DNA from: GCA-002733465 sp965230525
GTDB lineage: Bacteria; Pseudomonadota; Gammaproteobacteria; Enterobacterales; Kangiellaceae
DNA length: 64,000 bases
NCBI GenBank assembly: GCA_965230525.1
Contig: OZ246008.1
Coordinates: 4,526,001 to 4,590,000, forward strand
Direction of reading: 5' to 3'
Shown piece by piece: positions 8,930 to 17,758 of the stretch. The translations under genes and the position numbers were made by a program. The notes beneath the pieces are model-generated. The model had not been told where the DNA came from. It saw only the letters and a list, made by a program, of their open reading frames with translations, and did no database searches. The stretch's first letter is position 1; the number at the start of each line of letters is the position of its first letter.

Positions 8930-9289
8930 ATGACAACGCTAATCCTTGGCGCCAGTGAAAACCCCATGCGTTTTTCAAACCGTGCCCAGAAAAAACTCTC
9001 GCAATATGGTCATCGGGTGCTACTGGTCAACCCAAAGGGAGGCGAGATTGACGGCGTGCCGGTCTTACCTAGCCTTCACGATGTAACTGAAAACGTTGAC
9101 ACCATAACCGTTTATATTAACCCAAACTATCTTGCAAATGAGATTAAACCAATGATAGAACTAAAGCCGAGAAGAGTTATTTTTAATCCCGGTAGTGAGT
9201 CCCATGATGCTTCTCAACACTTAAGTAACAACGGAATCCAAGTAGTTGAAGATTGTACTTTGTTGATGCTAGATGGTAATCGTTATTAA
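8930..9289 (+). CDS. CoA-binding domain protein (YccU-like)
   Basis: A 119-aa single Rossmann domain of the CoA_binding_2 family. It opens with the nucleotide-binding LILGASENPMRFSN, and continues with RVLLVNPKGGEIDGVPV and the conserved VIFNPGSES near the end. Such proteins bind CoA in vitro; their physiological role is unclear. ATG 8930 has AGAGG about 10 nt upstream. The length is slightly short for the family but complete. It converges with fetB, 11 bp away. Confidence 0.88.
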   Translation: MTTLILGASENPMRFSNRAQKKLSQYGHRVLLVNPKGGEIDGVPVLPSLHDVTENVDTITVYINPNYLANEIKPMIELKPRRVIFNPGSESHDASQHLSNNGIQVVEDCTLLMLDGNRY

Positions 9290-9300
9290 CGAGTTTTGGT

Positions 9301-10062
9301 TCACTTACTCTGAGGGTTATTTGAGTTATTTAAGTTATTTGAGTTACTAAATTTTCCAACAAAGGTTTTGCGACTAACTACCAAAAATAAAGCAGCACAA
9401 ATTACTGAAGCAGCAAACATCATACACATCACCATAATTTGATACCTAACCGCAATTAACGGAGAAATACCGGATAAGATTTGCCCAGTCATCATGCCCG
9501 GTAGGGAAACCAAACCAACCGCAAACAGCGAATTAATTGCGGGAATTAACGATGCTTCTATTGCCGAGGTTCTGGCTTGCAGATAGTCCTCTCCTCTTTT
9601 TAATTCGGCATTTAGCCGCTCCGCGGCCAAACTCACACTATTCATCGCAGTGGCAAAGGTCATTCCAGCTAAAGGGATCAGATAGTGCGGTAGAAACCAA
9701 GGTTTCAATTGCAACACTAATTGGCTAATTACCAATAAAGTACCTCCGCCACCGAGTAAAATAGAAAACAATGCAAACTTATAAAGAGCCAAACGGCCTT
9801 GGACAACGGTTCGCAGCGCAATCCAACTTGAAGCAAACACCATAACAGAGAGCACAAGTACCACAACAATGGCATTCTCTGCGGCAAATAAGTAGGTTAA
9901 CAGATAGCCAATTAACAACAACTGTCCAAGCATTCGAGCAATTGCGTAACTCGCATTTTTTGCGCCGAGCGACCATTTGATCAAGATAAATAACGCAATG
10001 CCCACCGGGATAAACGCGAACGCTAATTGGGTTAAAGAGATGGTTTGAATTTCTGACTGCAA
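9301..10062 (-). CDS. fetB: FetB/YbbM-family ABC permease (UPF0014)
   Basis: A 253-aa protein with about seven membrane helices, matching the iron-export permease FetB. The family signature region TARTSAIEASLIPAINSL-like (here ARTSAIEASLIPAINSL) and GLVSLPGMMTGQILSG is clear. In E. coli FetB works with the ATPase FetA, encoded next to it; no ATPase gene lies beside this copy, so it is an orphan here. The start is TTG 10062 with AGGG about 9 nt upstream. The C-terminal tail is Asn/Ser-rich and encoded by a 9-bp repeat, not part of the normal family. Confidence 0.85.
   Translation of the reverse strand: MQSEIQTISLTQLAFAFIPVGIALFILIKWSLGAKNASYAIARMLGQLLLIGYLLTYLFAAENAIVVVLVLSVMVFASSWIALRTVVQGRLALYKFALFSILLGGGGTLLVISQLVLQLKPWFLPHYLIPLAGMTFATAMNSVSLAAERLNAELKRGEDYLQARTSAIEASLIPAINSLFAVGLVSLPGMMTGQILSGISPLIAVRYQIMVMCMMFAASVICAALFLVVSRKTFVGKFSNSNNLNNSNNPQSK
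9316..9342. repeat. 9-bp repeat in the 3' end of fetB
   Basis: Three tandem copies of GTTATTTGA/GTTATTTAA keep codon phase and encode the alternating Asn/Ser/Leu tail of FetB. Changes in copy number would lengthen or shorten the cytoplasmic tail without a frameshift. Confidence 0.8.
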
Positions 10063-10209
10063 AATAATCGCCCTAGTTTAGTTCACTGTGCACTTCAATT
10101 GACTAAGCTGTTTCTATTAATATTTGCGGTTGTTTGTATTATCTAAGCTCTGCATGTTGCGTCATTTCTGCTGGTTTTGTAAGTCATGTATATTCTCTCA
10201 ACTACGGAA

Positions 10210-11028
10210 TCAATAACGCTCAGTTCTAAAAATCCAAGCCACCGCAAAGCCGAGGTAATAATTATTTTTTGTGGTTACCAACGGACTTTCTTCAAACACA
10301 GCTTGTTCAAGATTTCGATATCGAACAAACGCTCCAATCCAGAGATTATGTTTGCGCCTATTAACCCCAAACGTCAGTTTGTAGCCTCCGTAGCCTGAGC
10401 TAGCTTGGTATGCATTTCTTGACTCAGTTTGAAATTCTGGTGCGACAGAATAGTAATAATCGTTGTAATCTCGGCTTCCGTATTCAACTCCAAAGGAAGC
10501 GATAGTGTTCCAAACGCTACCTTGCCTATCGATTTGGTATCGCCACTGCAAGCTCGGCGCAAAGTCCCAACCAACAAAATCGAACTGTTGAAAATCGGTT
10601 GCCAGACCAAGTCGCAAAGGCGCGATCAATTTAAGCTGATGATTTTGATCTCGGAATATTCGATAATTAAATGCCGGTCCAGCCAAACCAACCCAATCTA
10701 AGTCGGGCATCCCGGCTCTTGCTCGATTTTTATCGCTATCAACCGGTATAGTGCCAGAAAAACTAAGGTCAAGATCCCAGTTGTCAGATTTGAGTAAGTA
10801 ACGTTTTAAACCATCGCGGTTAAGCGATACATTTTTGCTTTCATACTTGATGTAAGGGAATGGCAAGGCATAGATTTGCGATTGTTCGCTTCCCGCGTAA
10901 TGAGGCACATCTACCAGAGATAATCCGGCCCCGACTTCAAAAAGTGTTTGAGTATCTTGGTTGATATCTTCACTTAAGGTTGGAAAACAAGTCAGTAACA
11001 ATAAGAAAGCTAAAACTAATTTTGCCAT
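10210..11028 (-). CDS. MipA/OmpV-family outer-membrane protein
   Basis: 272 residues with an N-terminal signal peptide (cleavage near residue 19) followed by alternating strands with aromatic residues. The family features are VGAGLSLVDVPHYAGSE near the start, which matches the typical P-x-Y-x-G-S pattern, and a terminal aromatic-rich strand. MipA proteins are beta-barrels; in E. coli MipA bridges MltA and PBP1B, while OmpV acts as a porin. Which role applies here cannot be told. ATG 11028 start. It is on the same strand as a small unknown gene upstream. Confidence 0.88.
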   Translation of the reverse strand: MAKLVLAFLLLLTCFPTLSEDINQDTQTLFEVGAGLSLVDVPHYAGSEQSQIYALPFPYIKYESKNVSLNRDGLKRYLLKSDNWDLDLSFSGTIPVDSDKNRARAGMPDLDWVGLAGPAFNYRIFRDQNHQLKLIAPLRLGLATDFQQFDFVGWDFAPSLQWRYQIDRQGSVWNTIASFGVEYGSRDYNDYYYSVAPEFQTESRNAYQASSGYGGYKLTFGVNRRKHNLWIGAFVRYRNLEQAVFEESPLVTTKNNYYLGFAVAWIFRTERY

Positions 11029-11096
11029 TGAATTCTCTATTAAACTAAGGCGGTTGTTAGCGCCAGATTATGCCTGCTGCCTATCATACCGATAAC

Positions 11097-11312
11097 CTAA
11101 CGATTTCCCAAACTTGAATATTCTCTCTTTGCTTCGACCGGCCACTCTTTGTATTCCGCTTTCTCTAGTTTGCTTTCGGCTCGCGCAGCTATTCGCTCAT
11201 TTCGGGCTTTTCCAGCATCTAATTTACCCACAGCCAGAGGTCTTCGCGAAACAAAGTAAATCGTGAACCGGTTCACAATATTTACAGCATTTGATGGGAT
11301 AACAAGCTCCAA
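11097..11312 (-). CDS. Small basic hypothetical protein (71 aa)
   Basis: A 71-codon frame starting at ATG 11312. The product is basic and charged; the C-terminal half (KARNERIAARAESKLEKAE) looks like a helix. No family recognised, no signal peptide. Coding status is moderate: the frame is short and the spacing of 68 bp to the MipA gene allows co-transcription, but nothing confirms it. Confidence 0.4.
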   Translation of the reverse strand: MELVIPSNAVNIVNRFTIYFVSRRPLAVGKLDAGKARNERIAARAESKLEKAEYKEWPVEAKREYSSLGNR

Positions 11313-11366
11313 TGACGCACTAACTAAGTGATATACGCAAAATTATACTTGATTGAGGATACTGAA

Positions 11367-11471
11367 ATGGACTCTGACATCCAACAAGACGACGGCGTGT
11401 GCATTATGTGTATTTGTGCTTGCCTACTAATTTTAAGTGTTCTAGCAATTTTTATATGGCCCGTCATGTAA
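11367..11471 (+). CDS. 34-aa Cys-rich single-helix membrane peptide
   Basis: ATG 11367 is preceded by TGAGGA with 7 nt spacing, a good ribosome site. The product has an acidic N-terminus, then CIMCICAC and a hydrophobic helix ending in PVM. Four cysteines sit at the start of the helix (positions 12, 15, 17, 19). No homologue is known to me. After it, 11472-11712 holds only a short direct repeat (GTTGCCGGCTGCT twice near 11485-11520) and no gene. Confidence 0.5.
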   Translation: MDSDIQQDDGVCIMCICACLLILSVLAIFIWPVM

Positions 11472-11712
11472 ACTTGTTATTTCGGGTTGCCGGCTGCTGA
11501 TCGAGTTGCCGGCTGCTAATTAGTTGCTACTTGTTAGTATTTGCTAAAACAGGTTACGGGTAGGCTGCTAATCATCCGATCTGCCTGCCTGCATCTGATT
11601 TATTTAAATTCCTCCCTCAATTTCACATCCATTTTACATACATAGACTTAAACTTGGCGAACAGTACAGCCAGTTTGCGTGCATTCTACAAACTTAAAAT
11701 GGGTATTAATTA

Positions 11713-12957
11713 ATGCGGTTAGTTCAGATATTTTTCAGCTTTGTGTTACTTGCTTTGTTATCAGGTTGCACCCTAATTAACCAATTACGGTTAAGAAACG
11801 CTAATGATCATCTCGAACCGGTTTGGCAGGAAAATGTTAATCAGTCGTCGCTCAAGACTGAATACCATGGTGAGAAACCCTATGTTTACATTTCCATTAA
11901 TGGTGTCGATAATTTCAAAATGTTGGTAGACACCGGTGCCTCAATTACCATTTTACAGGATACTGCTAAGGTGAAAGCTCTTGGACTAACGCGGGGCTAT
12001 GATTTAGCGCTTAGAGGATGGGGTGATGAAGATAACTCTCCGGCCTATCAAACCGAGTTGTCGAATATTGCGCTAGGCCAAGCCAGTTTTAACGAAGTCA
12101 ATATTGCTTTTATGCCGGTTAGTTTAACTAAGTATTTTTTACGTGCGGATGAAGCGGTGTACGATGGCGTGATTGGTCACGATTTAATGAAGCACTTTAA
12201 CTGGAAGTTTGACAAACGTAACAATCATATCCAAATCAGTAATGCTCCTATTGAGATCCCAGAGTCGGCGGTGAGTTTGCCAATTGATACGTTTTTTAGC
12301 AAACTCTATATCGAATCAACCATCGACATGGGAAACAACCAAATTTTGGATCATGAGTTAATTATTGATACTGGCAGTCGCCATTACTTAAAACTCAACA
12401 ATACCTACATGCAAGATAACGACATTAAGCTGCCAGGTACTTCAATAACGGCAGTCGATTTTGGATTAAGTGGTCGTGCAATTCATCAGCGAATTACGGT
12501 ACCCAACTTATCTTTAGCTGAACTTTCAATCAATAATGTCAAAACTAACATGATCAAAAGTGATGACGATGATAACTTCTGGATTGTGGGCAGTGCACTA
12601 CTTAATCAATACATTAGTATTATCGATTACCAGAATGAACAACTTCATTTATTCGCCTACCCAAATACTGAGTTTAGAAGCCGCTATAATTTATTAGGGC
12701 TTGAGCTCAGAAAAACCACCGGTGGTGAATTTGTTGTTCGATATTTATTTCCAGATATCGTTTCTAAACAATCTGGCATTAAAGAAGGCGATTTAATTAC
12801 TCGAATTGATGGTAAAAATAGCCAAGACATCAGTCTGGAAGATTGGTTGGATATCACCAATACAGTAGGTGAACATGAACTTTGTTGGCAACGGGAGGAG
12901 CTTGTTTGTCGAGTTTTTATGGCCGAACCGATTGTTGGGTATTCGGCTCTTCAATGA
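11713..12957 (+). CDS. Lipoprotein with two retropepsin-like domains and a PDZ domain
   Basis: Residues 1-19 are a lipoprotein signal ending in LSGC (Cys19). Residues about 55-175 form a retropepsin-like aspartyl protease domain with LVDTGAS (Asp73) and a later VIGHDLM. A second copy follows with IIDTGSR (Asp219) and VGSALLNQY. Residues 320-405 look like a PDZ domain (SGIKEGDLITRIDG). Retropepsin-like folds need a pair of Asp residues; two DTG motifs in one chain could form an intramolecular active site like pepsin. It should sit on the periplasmic face of a membrane. ATG 11713 start. Role not assigned. Confidence 0.85.
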   Translation: MRLVQIFFSFVLLALLSGCTLINQLRLRNANDHLEPVWQENVNQSSLKTEYHGEKPYVYISINGVDNFKMLVDTGASITILQDTAKVKALGLTRGYDLALRGWGDEDNSPAYQTELSNIALGQASFNEVNIAFMPVSLTKYFLRADEAVYDGVIGHDLMKHFNWKFDKRNNHIQISNAPIEIPESAVSLPIDTFFSKLYIESTIDMGNNQILDHELIIDTGSRHYLKLNNTYMQDNDIKLPGTSITAVDFGLSGRAIHQRITVPNLSLAELSINNVKTNMIKSDDDDNFWIVGSALLNQYISIIDYQNEQLHLFAYPNTEFRSRYNLLGLELRKTTGGEFVVRYLFPDIVSKQSGIKEGDLITRIDGKNSQDISLEDWLDITNTVGEHELCWQREELVCRVFMAEPIVGYSALQ

Positions 12958-13064
12958 GTTTTTTAGAATTAAGAAGCAAATCTAAAATTGACCTAGTTGA
13001 TGAATTATCAACTAGAATAGTCTCGCAATCAGCTTATGTAGTAAATTCGAGGATGAAGAACTAA
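12954..13064 (+). CDS. Possible 36-aa peptide coupled to the protease gene
   Basis: ATG 12954 overlaps the TGA of the protease gene in an ATGA arrangement, which often means translational coupling. The 36-residue product is charged and resembles no family I know. It could equally be a fragment of a lost gene or a chance frame. Confidence 0.25.
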   Translation: MSFLELRSKSKIDLVDELSTRIVSQSAYVVNSRMKN

Positions 13065-13162
13065 AAAGCTCACTACTCGGGTATCCTATGAAGTTCAACA
13101 ACTGGAAATTCTTATTCCTCAGAACGATGCACTATGGATTTTGTGAGGCTGTTTAAAAACCA

Positions 13163-13699
13163 CTACGCTTCCCATGGCGTGGTAGCAGGCATCGGCTCAA
13201 AGGAAAGCTTAAGTCTTTGGCCTATAACTAAAACAAGACTTTCAAATTCTTCTTTGCTTCCGATATAAAGCAAGTTGACGTTTGAAAGATCTTCATTTTT
13301 TAGGATTGTTAATGCCATAATAATCACCGCCGCAGAGTGTTTCTCATCAATACCTGAAACGGCAACATTCTCGCTTTCTTTTTTAGCTGATAGCAATAGT
13401 TTAGAAAGTGCTTCTGGTGAGCTTCCATTTACTTCGTGGAGTTCACGCTCCTGATTATCACTAAGCTCTCTAGTTGCAATATACTCAAATTTCGAGGTAT
13501 CAAAATAGATTGGTGTCTTATCAAAATGGCGCTCTGCTACCGCCATTCTATCTGACAAATTGTCATCGAGATAAGGTGAATTATTGGATAGACATGAGCT
13601 GATTAGCAATAAACACGAGGAGAATATTATAATCCTTACAATAGATGATTCACTACTAGTTCGTTCATTTATATTGAAAGTATTTTTGACGAAAAACAT
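13163..13699 (-). CDS. Putative lipoprotein, unknown function
   Basis: 178 residues. A hydrophobic stretch beginning around residue 22 ends in LLLISSC, a lipobox, so it is probably a membrane-anchored periplasmic lipoprotein with an unusually long 35-residue leader. No in-frame ATG lies closer, so the true start may be a rare codon. The mature part is mixed alpha/beta with a hydrophobic core (SAAVIIMALTIL) and no Cys after the lipobox. Family not recognised. Confidence 0.6.
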   Translation of the reverse strand: MFFVKNTFNINERTSSESSIVRIIIFSSCLLLISSCLSNNSPYLDDNLSDRMAVAERHFDKTPIYFDTSKFEYIATRELSDNQERELHEVNGSSPEALSKLLLSAKKESENVAVSGIDEKHSAAVIIMALTILKNEDLSNVNLLYIGSKEEFESLVLVIGQRLKLSFEPMPATTPWEA

Positions 13700-13808
13700 A
13701 TTGCCCCATGATATCTCAAATTAGTACTACAGAAAGTTGCACTCATTATTTCATAGTGATAGTGTTTTAAAGGTCAATTTCGATCACTAATAAAAAGGAC
13801 TTAGATTA

Positions 13809-13981
13809 ATGAATAAAATAAACCCATACTGATTATCTTAGTTTATTCCATTGCGTTAGTAGCTTCCACTATTCCAACTAAAGCGCCAAACGGTCAAATA
13901 GCCTGTCACTTCGGTGGCCGTACTTATCTTAGTGTTGTAAACGGCAATATAGTAGTTTGCGATAGTGATGGTTGTATTTGA
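13809..13981 (+). pseudogene. Frameshifted gene for a small secreted Cys-containing peptide
   Basis: ATG 13809 has AAGGA 9 nt upstream. The frame stops after seven codons, but one added base in the AAA run near 13820-13822 would join it to an open frame from 13826 to TGA 13979-13981. The restored product of about 57 residues would have a basic start, a hydrophobic signal-like core (ILIILVYSIALVAST) and a short mature part ending in VVCDSDGCI with three cysteines. Either a real mutation or a sequencing slip at an A-run. Confidence 0.5.
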
Positions 13982-14100
13982 TTCCCAACAAGCCCTGACT
14001 GCAACCCCGTTCCTTCTACATAATCAATATAAACTCACTCTGCTTCATTTGACTGAGTGAGTTATCAAAAAATATTAAATTGATATAGGGCACAACCATA

Positions 14101-14757
14101 ATGAAAAAAACTCTCTTATTTGTTATTTTTTTGGCAGTCACGTTTGTTATCATAATTTTCTTTAATATTACAAATAATCAAGGTCTCGAACCTACGGAGG
14201 CGTTAGTAGAAACAGAAGAATTAGCTGAGCATAACATACCAAAAATAAAACCTGAAAATCAAAAAATTAAGAAGGCTCATGCGGGCATAAAAATGAGTTC
14301 TTTGGTAGATAAGAAAAACGAAAATAATTCGGTAGATGATTCCAATAATGGAACCGCGCTTCCGTCCGATGAAATGCTTGAACTGGCAAATAAGATTAAT
14401 GCACGAAAGAAATTACTGATATCGGGTGATTTTACCACTGATGATCAATGGGAAAGCGTATTTATCAAAGATAACTATTCTGAGTGGGGCGCTGGAATGA
14501 CAACAAAGCTTCAGAATATTATCCTTAACAATCCAAATTGGGAGAGTAGACCTGCAAAGTTACAAGCAGTTGAGTGCAAGAGTCGCTTTTGCAAAATGAG
14601 TTTTTCGTTCGAGCACGACATCCCGGCATCAAGTCGTAACATTATCTATCCTGATCTTTTTCCAAGCGATGAACCTTCTTTATCTTTCTCATCTTTCTAC
14701 GACAAAGAAACCGGCATGCAAAATATCTATGTAGAACGTTGCACAGAGTGTCAGTAG
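14101..14757 (+). CDS. Membrane-anchored periplasmic protein, unknown
   Basis: 218 residues. Residues 1-22 form an uncleaved helix or signal anchor, followed by a Glu/Lys-rich linker (25-110) and a compact C-terminal domain (115-218). That domain has an ECKSRFCKMSF motif, a Cys-x4-Cys pattern I associate with uncharacterised periplasmic domains in proteobacteria, and ends with CTECQ. The four cysteines could form two disulfides. ATG 14101. It follows the frameshifted secreted peptide in the same direction. Confidence 0.6.
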   Translation: MKKTLLFVIFLAVTFVIIIFFNITNNQGLEPTEALVETEELAEHNIPKIKPENQKIKKAHAGIKMSSLVDKKNENNSVDDSNNGTALPSDEMLELANKINARKKLLISGDFTTDDQWESVFIKDNYSEWGAGMTTKLQNIILNNPNWESRPAKLQAVECKSRFCKMSFSFEHDIPASSRNIIYPDLFPSDEPSLSFSSFYDKETGMQNIYVERCTECQ

Positions 14758-15144
14758 TTGAAATCACCGGTTTAGCCACACACCTATGTTGCAGATTGCT
14801 TGCGTTCTCCGCACCAATTCATACTAATCCTCAATATGCAGAAAGATAAATAGGCAAATTGGCCCATTTTCCCTATGTTTGGTGAACTTTATCTTAACCA
14901 GAGCCATCCACCGCAGCGCTTTCGGTTTTTACTGACTATTTTCCTACTTAAGCTAAGAAATGGGGAAATAGTACTTTTTCTTTTGACTTCGCTCTGCACA
15001 GCACTCAATTAGCTTTTTAGATTTTAATAACCGTAATGAAAATCCGCCGACTGAGACTATCAGTTAAGCCAACCAATAAAGAAAATACGAAATAAACGCA
15101 TTATTCATTCGTTAAAGTGTTTCGACTTAAGGGAATAATCATTA
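14758..15144. other. Intergenic, no gene seen
   Basis: 387 bp of AT-rich DNA between two plus-strand genes. I see no coding frame with a ribosome site, no array and no clear terminator. It presumably carries the promoter for the CPBP protease gene. Confidence 0.4.
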
Positions 15145-15870
15145 ATGACTGTAAAAAATTCAGCAGCTGACGCAGCACCAACGACTCTCCAAAAGCAACC
15201 GGCAGCTATCTGGTTTGCAATTGATTTAGTCATTTATGTTTCAGTGATGTTCCTGATAAGAGAAGTTTACTTCTCACAATTTAACTTTATCACCAATGGT
15301 TTATTCTGGTCTTTTACTACACTGCTGACAGCCGCTATCTTAGTCCGATTTCGCTATTTATCATGGAAAGAGCTTGGATTATGCCTGCCTAAAAATTACA
15401 AACAGCCACTAATAGCTACAGGATTTATTTTGGTTGCAGTTCCTTTATTTATCATCATTTTTAATTTACTAAAAGACAACCTTGGGTTGGAATTAGCCGC
15501 TGACCAATCAGATAAAACTGCACCCGCCAAGTTTGGTGAGCTCGCTGGAAATTGGATGTTGTTCTTTTCAATCATTCCGTTTATTTGGGTTCAGTCGATG
15601 TTAGAAGAAGTATTGGACAGAGGGTTTATGATTAACTGGATTGAAAGAGCGCTTTCCAGTAATTTATTTGCAACCATCATGGCAGTATTAATCCAAGCAC
15701 TTATTTTTGGCTTTAGGCATTCTTATGATATTTCCGAGCGTTCAATTACTGTTGGGTTAATCGGATTGGCTATGGGAATTGGGTATGTCGCTTTCGGTCG
15801 TAATCTATGGCCGCTAATAATCGCGCATTGTATTTTTAATACTATGTCGATGGCAGGAAGAGTCGTTTAG
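15145..15870 (+). CDS. CPBP-family intramembrane metalloprotease
   Basis: A 241-aa protein with about six to seven helices and the Abi/CAAX protease motifs: EEVLDRG (Glu154, Glu155, Arg159), FGFRHS (His192) and IIAHCIFN (His228, Asn232). These are the expected catalytic and zinc-binding residues. Family members process prenylated proteins in eukaryotes or bacteriocin precursors and self-immunity peptides in bacteria; the substrate here is unknown. ATG 15145 has AAGGGA about 10 nt upstream. The following secretin remnant is in the same direction. Confidence 0.88.
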   Translation: MTVKNSAADAAPTTLQKQPAAIWFAIDLVIYVSVMFLIREVYFSQFNFITNGLFWSFTTLLTAAILVRFRYLSWKELGLCLPKNYKQPLIATGFILVAVPLFIIIFNLLKDNLGLELAADQSDKTAPAKFGELAGNWMLFFSIIPFIWVQSMLEEVLDRGFMINWIERALSSNLFATIMAVLIQALIFGFRHSYDISERSITVGLIGLAMGIGYVAFGRNLWPLIIAHCIFNTMSMAGRVV

Positions 15871-15956
15871 CTAGTTCCAAATTAACAATTCCAACCCCAA
15901 TTTGTTTATCCTTGCGTTTACTTGAAAGACAACTAACTATTGCAAAGGAATACAAA

Positions 15957-16576
15957 ATGCCACGAACCAATTCAATCCTTCAAGTTTTAGCTATTTTGAT
16001 TACAGCTACGACTTTAACAATTATCCCCCCAGCTTACGCTAAGAACAAGAAACAAAGTTATAGCAATGACCAGTTGGTTAATTTATTAATAGAAGAAACT
16101 AAACGGCAATCTCTTAACCTTGTCATTTCACCAAATAAAAATTTAAGACACTTCGTTTCTATAAAAGACTCTTTCAGCAACCTCAAAGATAGCAAGCAAC
16201 TGCTATAGTTAAATGATGTATTAAATACCTTAGACTCTCACGCAATACTTAGTGGTAACACGCTTAAGATTATTCCGCTGGGAAATTTAAAGAAACACTT
16301 CGGAAAACTGTATAACGAAAATCTGAAATAGCTGAGAATGAATCGGTTTATTCGGTATTTAAAGTAAAGAATAATGTTTGTGTAGACAGGCTAGTTCCAA
16401 TGCTACGAACCTTGCTACCCCAGCATGCTCATTTGGCACAAAATAAAGAACACAATTCTATGATTATCTTTGATCAAAAAGCAAACATTGACAAAATTAG
16501 AGGATTGATAGGTGCTATTGAGGCTCACTCTGAAAACAGTAAAATAACTTGTAATATCAATTCAAAAGCAAGCTAA
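15957..16576 (+). pseudogene. Broken secretin (GspD-like) N0-N1 domain gene
   Basis: ATG 15957 has AAGGA 8 nt upstream and begins a signal peptide ending in AYA. The frame then reads an N0-like domain (LNLVISPNKN...) to a TAG at 16206-16208, continues in the same frame (LNDVLNTLDSHAILSGNTLKIIPL) to another TAG at 16328-16330, and shifts to frame 16331-16576. There an N1-like domain is read: FKVKNN, LVPMLRTLLPQHAHLA, NSMIIFDQKANI. This order and wording match type II secretin N0 and N1 domains. No secretin barrel follows. The stop codon and frameshift indicate decay. Confidence 0.6.
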
Positions 16577-16607
16577 TTGATATACGCAGTTTCAAGTAGT
16601 CACCCTC

Positions 16608-17714
16608 TCAGTTGGGCTCTCCGGGCTCTCCGGGCTCTCCGGGCTCTGGCACATTTTCCTCGCTGACACTTTGTTCTTCCGCAATCTTTTTTGACCATTC
16701 ACGGTCAGAAGTTTCCGAGTCTAAGCCGTTTTGGTTAGCGCCTTTCGTAGGTGAATAGGTCAAACTCGTCAATAGAGCAAAATGGTCAGAACCAAACGAA
16801 GGTAATCGCTTAATAGAGTTTAGAGTAAAATGGTGGCTGTGAAATAAGTGATCTAAAGGCCAGCGCAAAAAAGCAAAGTCAGCATGAAAAGTATTGAACA
16901 TACCGCGGCCTACTCTCGGATCTAACAAACCGCTAATTTTACGAAATAGTCGGGTAGTAGCAGACCATGCTACATCATTAAGATCGCCTGTCACTATCAC
17001 AGGTTGATCACTCTCGGCGACGCTTTGAGCTACTATGACTAGCTCGGCATCTCGCTCAGCTGACTCTGGATTTTCTGTTGGGCTAGGAGGGGCCGGGTGA
17101 AGAAAGTGCATGCGAACGGATTTGCCAGAGCGCAACACTAAAGTAGTGTGTATGGACGGAACATCTTGCTCGACTAGATAAGAAATTTTCTGATCGTTTA
17201 AAGATAATTTGGAATAAACATGCATGCCGTAAAGGTTGTCCAGTGGACATTTCACCTTGTGGGGCATTTCGTCTTCTAGTATCTTGAGTTGATCTTCCCA
17301 CCATTGGTCAGATTCTAATGTAACAAGAACATCGGGTTTATGCTTTCTTACCAACTGAATAAGCAAATCTGCTTTTCGATTAGGAGTTAAGACATTAGCC
17401 GTCAAAATGCTGATTTGATTTGCAACACTTATGTGGCTTGTTTTCTTAACTTCGATAGGCCAAAAGAGTGTGTAAGGTAAAATCCACCATAAATGCCAAA
17501 TTAAACACAGTACAGCGATTGAGATAAGTAGCCAAGTCAAAACCAATTGCATATCGAGGAACAAAAAATCGAAAATAAGCAGCGTTGCTATAAAAATAGC
17601 CAACTGTAGACGTGGAAAGTCCATACCTCGGATAATCCAGTGCGGATGTTCCAAAAGAGGAAGTAGCGTCAGCAGTAAGGCTAATGTGGTGCAAACAATG
17701 AGTATTAAAGTCAT
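16608..17714 (-). CDS. Membrane endonuclease/exonuclease/phosphatase-family protein
   Basis: Three hydrophobic helices in the first 85 residues anchor an EEP domain. Visible active-site elements are TANVLTPN, LESD (metal-binding Glu), a HFLHPAPP loop, the GDLND motif and the terminal GSDHFAL. EEP proteins cleave phosphodiesters (nucleic acids, inositol lipids, sphingomyelin); the substrate is open. I chose ATG 17714, with GGA 7 nt upstream, over TTG 17726. The C-terminal tail is charged and ends in repeated Gly-Glu-Pro triplets from a 9-bp repeat. It is 44 bp downstream of the DUF2254 gene, so likely co-transcribed. Confidence 0.82.
   Translation of the reverse strand: MTLILIVCTTLALLLTLLPLLEHPHWIIRGMDFPRLQLAIFIATLLIFDFLFLDMQLVLTWLLISIAVLCLIWHLWWILPYTLFWPIEVKKTSHISVANQISILTANVLTPNRKADLLIQLVRKHKPDVLVTLESDQWWEDQLKILEDEMPHKVKCPLDNLYGMHVYSKLSLNDQKISYLVEQDVPSIHTTLVLRSGKSVRMHFLHPAPPSPTENPESAERDAELVIVAQSVAESDQPVIVTGDLNDVAWSATTRLFRKISGLLDPRVGRGMFNTFHADFAFLRWPLDHLFHSHHFTLNSIKRLPSFGSDHFALLTSLTYSPTKGANQNGLDSETSDREWSKKIAEEQSVSEENVPEPGEPGEPGEPN
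16614..16649. repeat. 9-bp codon-aligned repeat encoding Gly-Glu-Pro tail
   Basis: Three perfect GGGCTCTCC units (16614-16640) and a fourth partial one (16641-16649) lie at the 3' end of the EEP gene. On the coding strand they give a collagen-like GEP tail of variable-repeat type. Confidence 0.85.
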
Positions 17715-17758
17715 CTCTCGGTCCAATTATTTTTAGTTTCTTACATTTGATTCTAATT

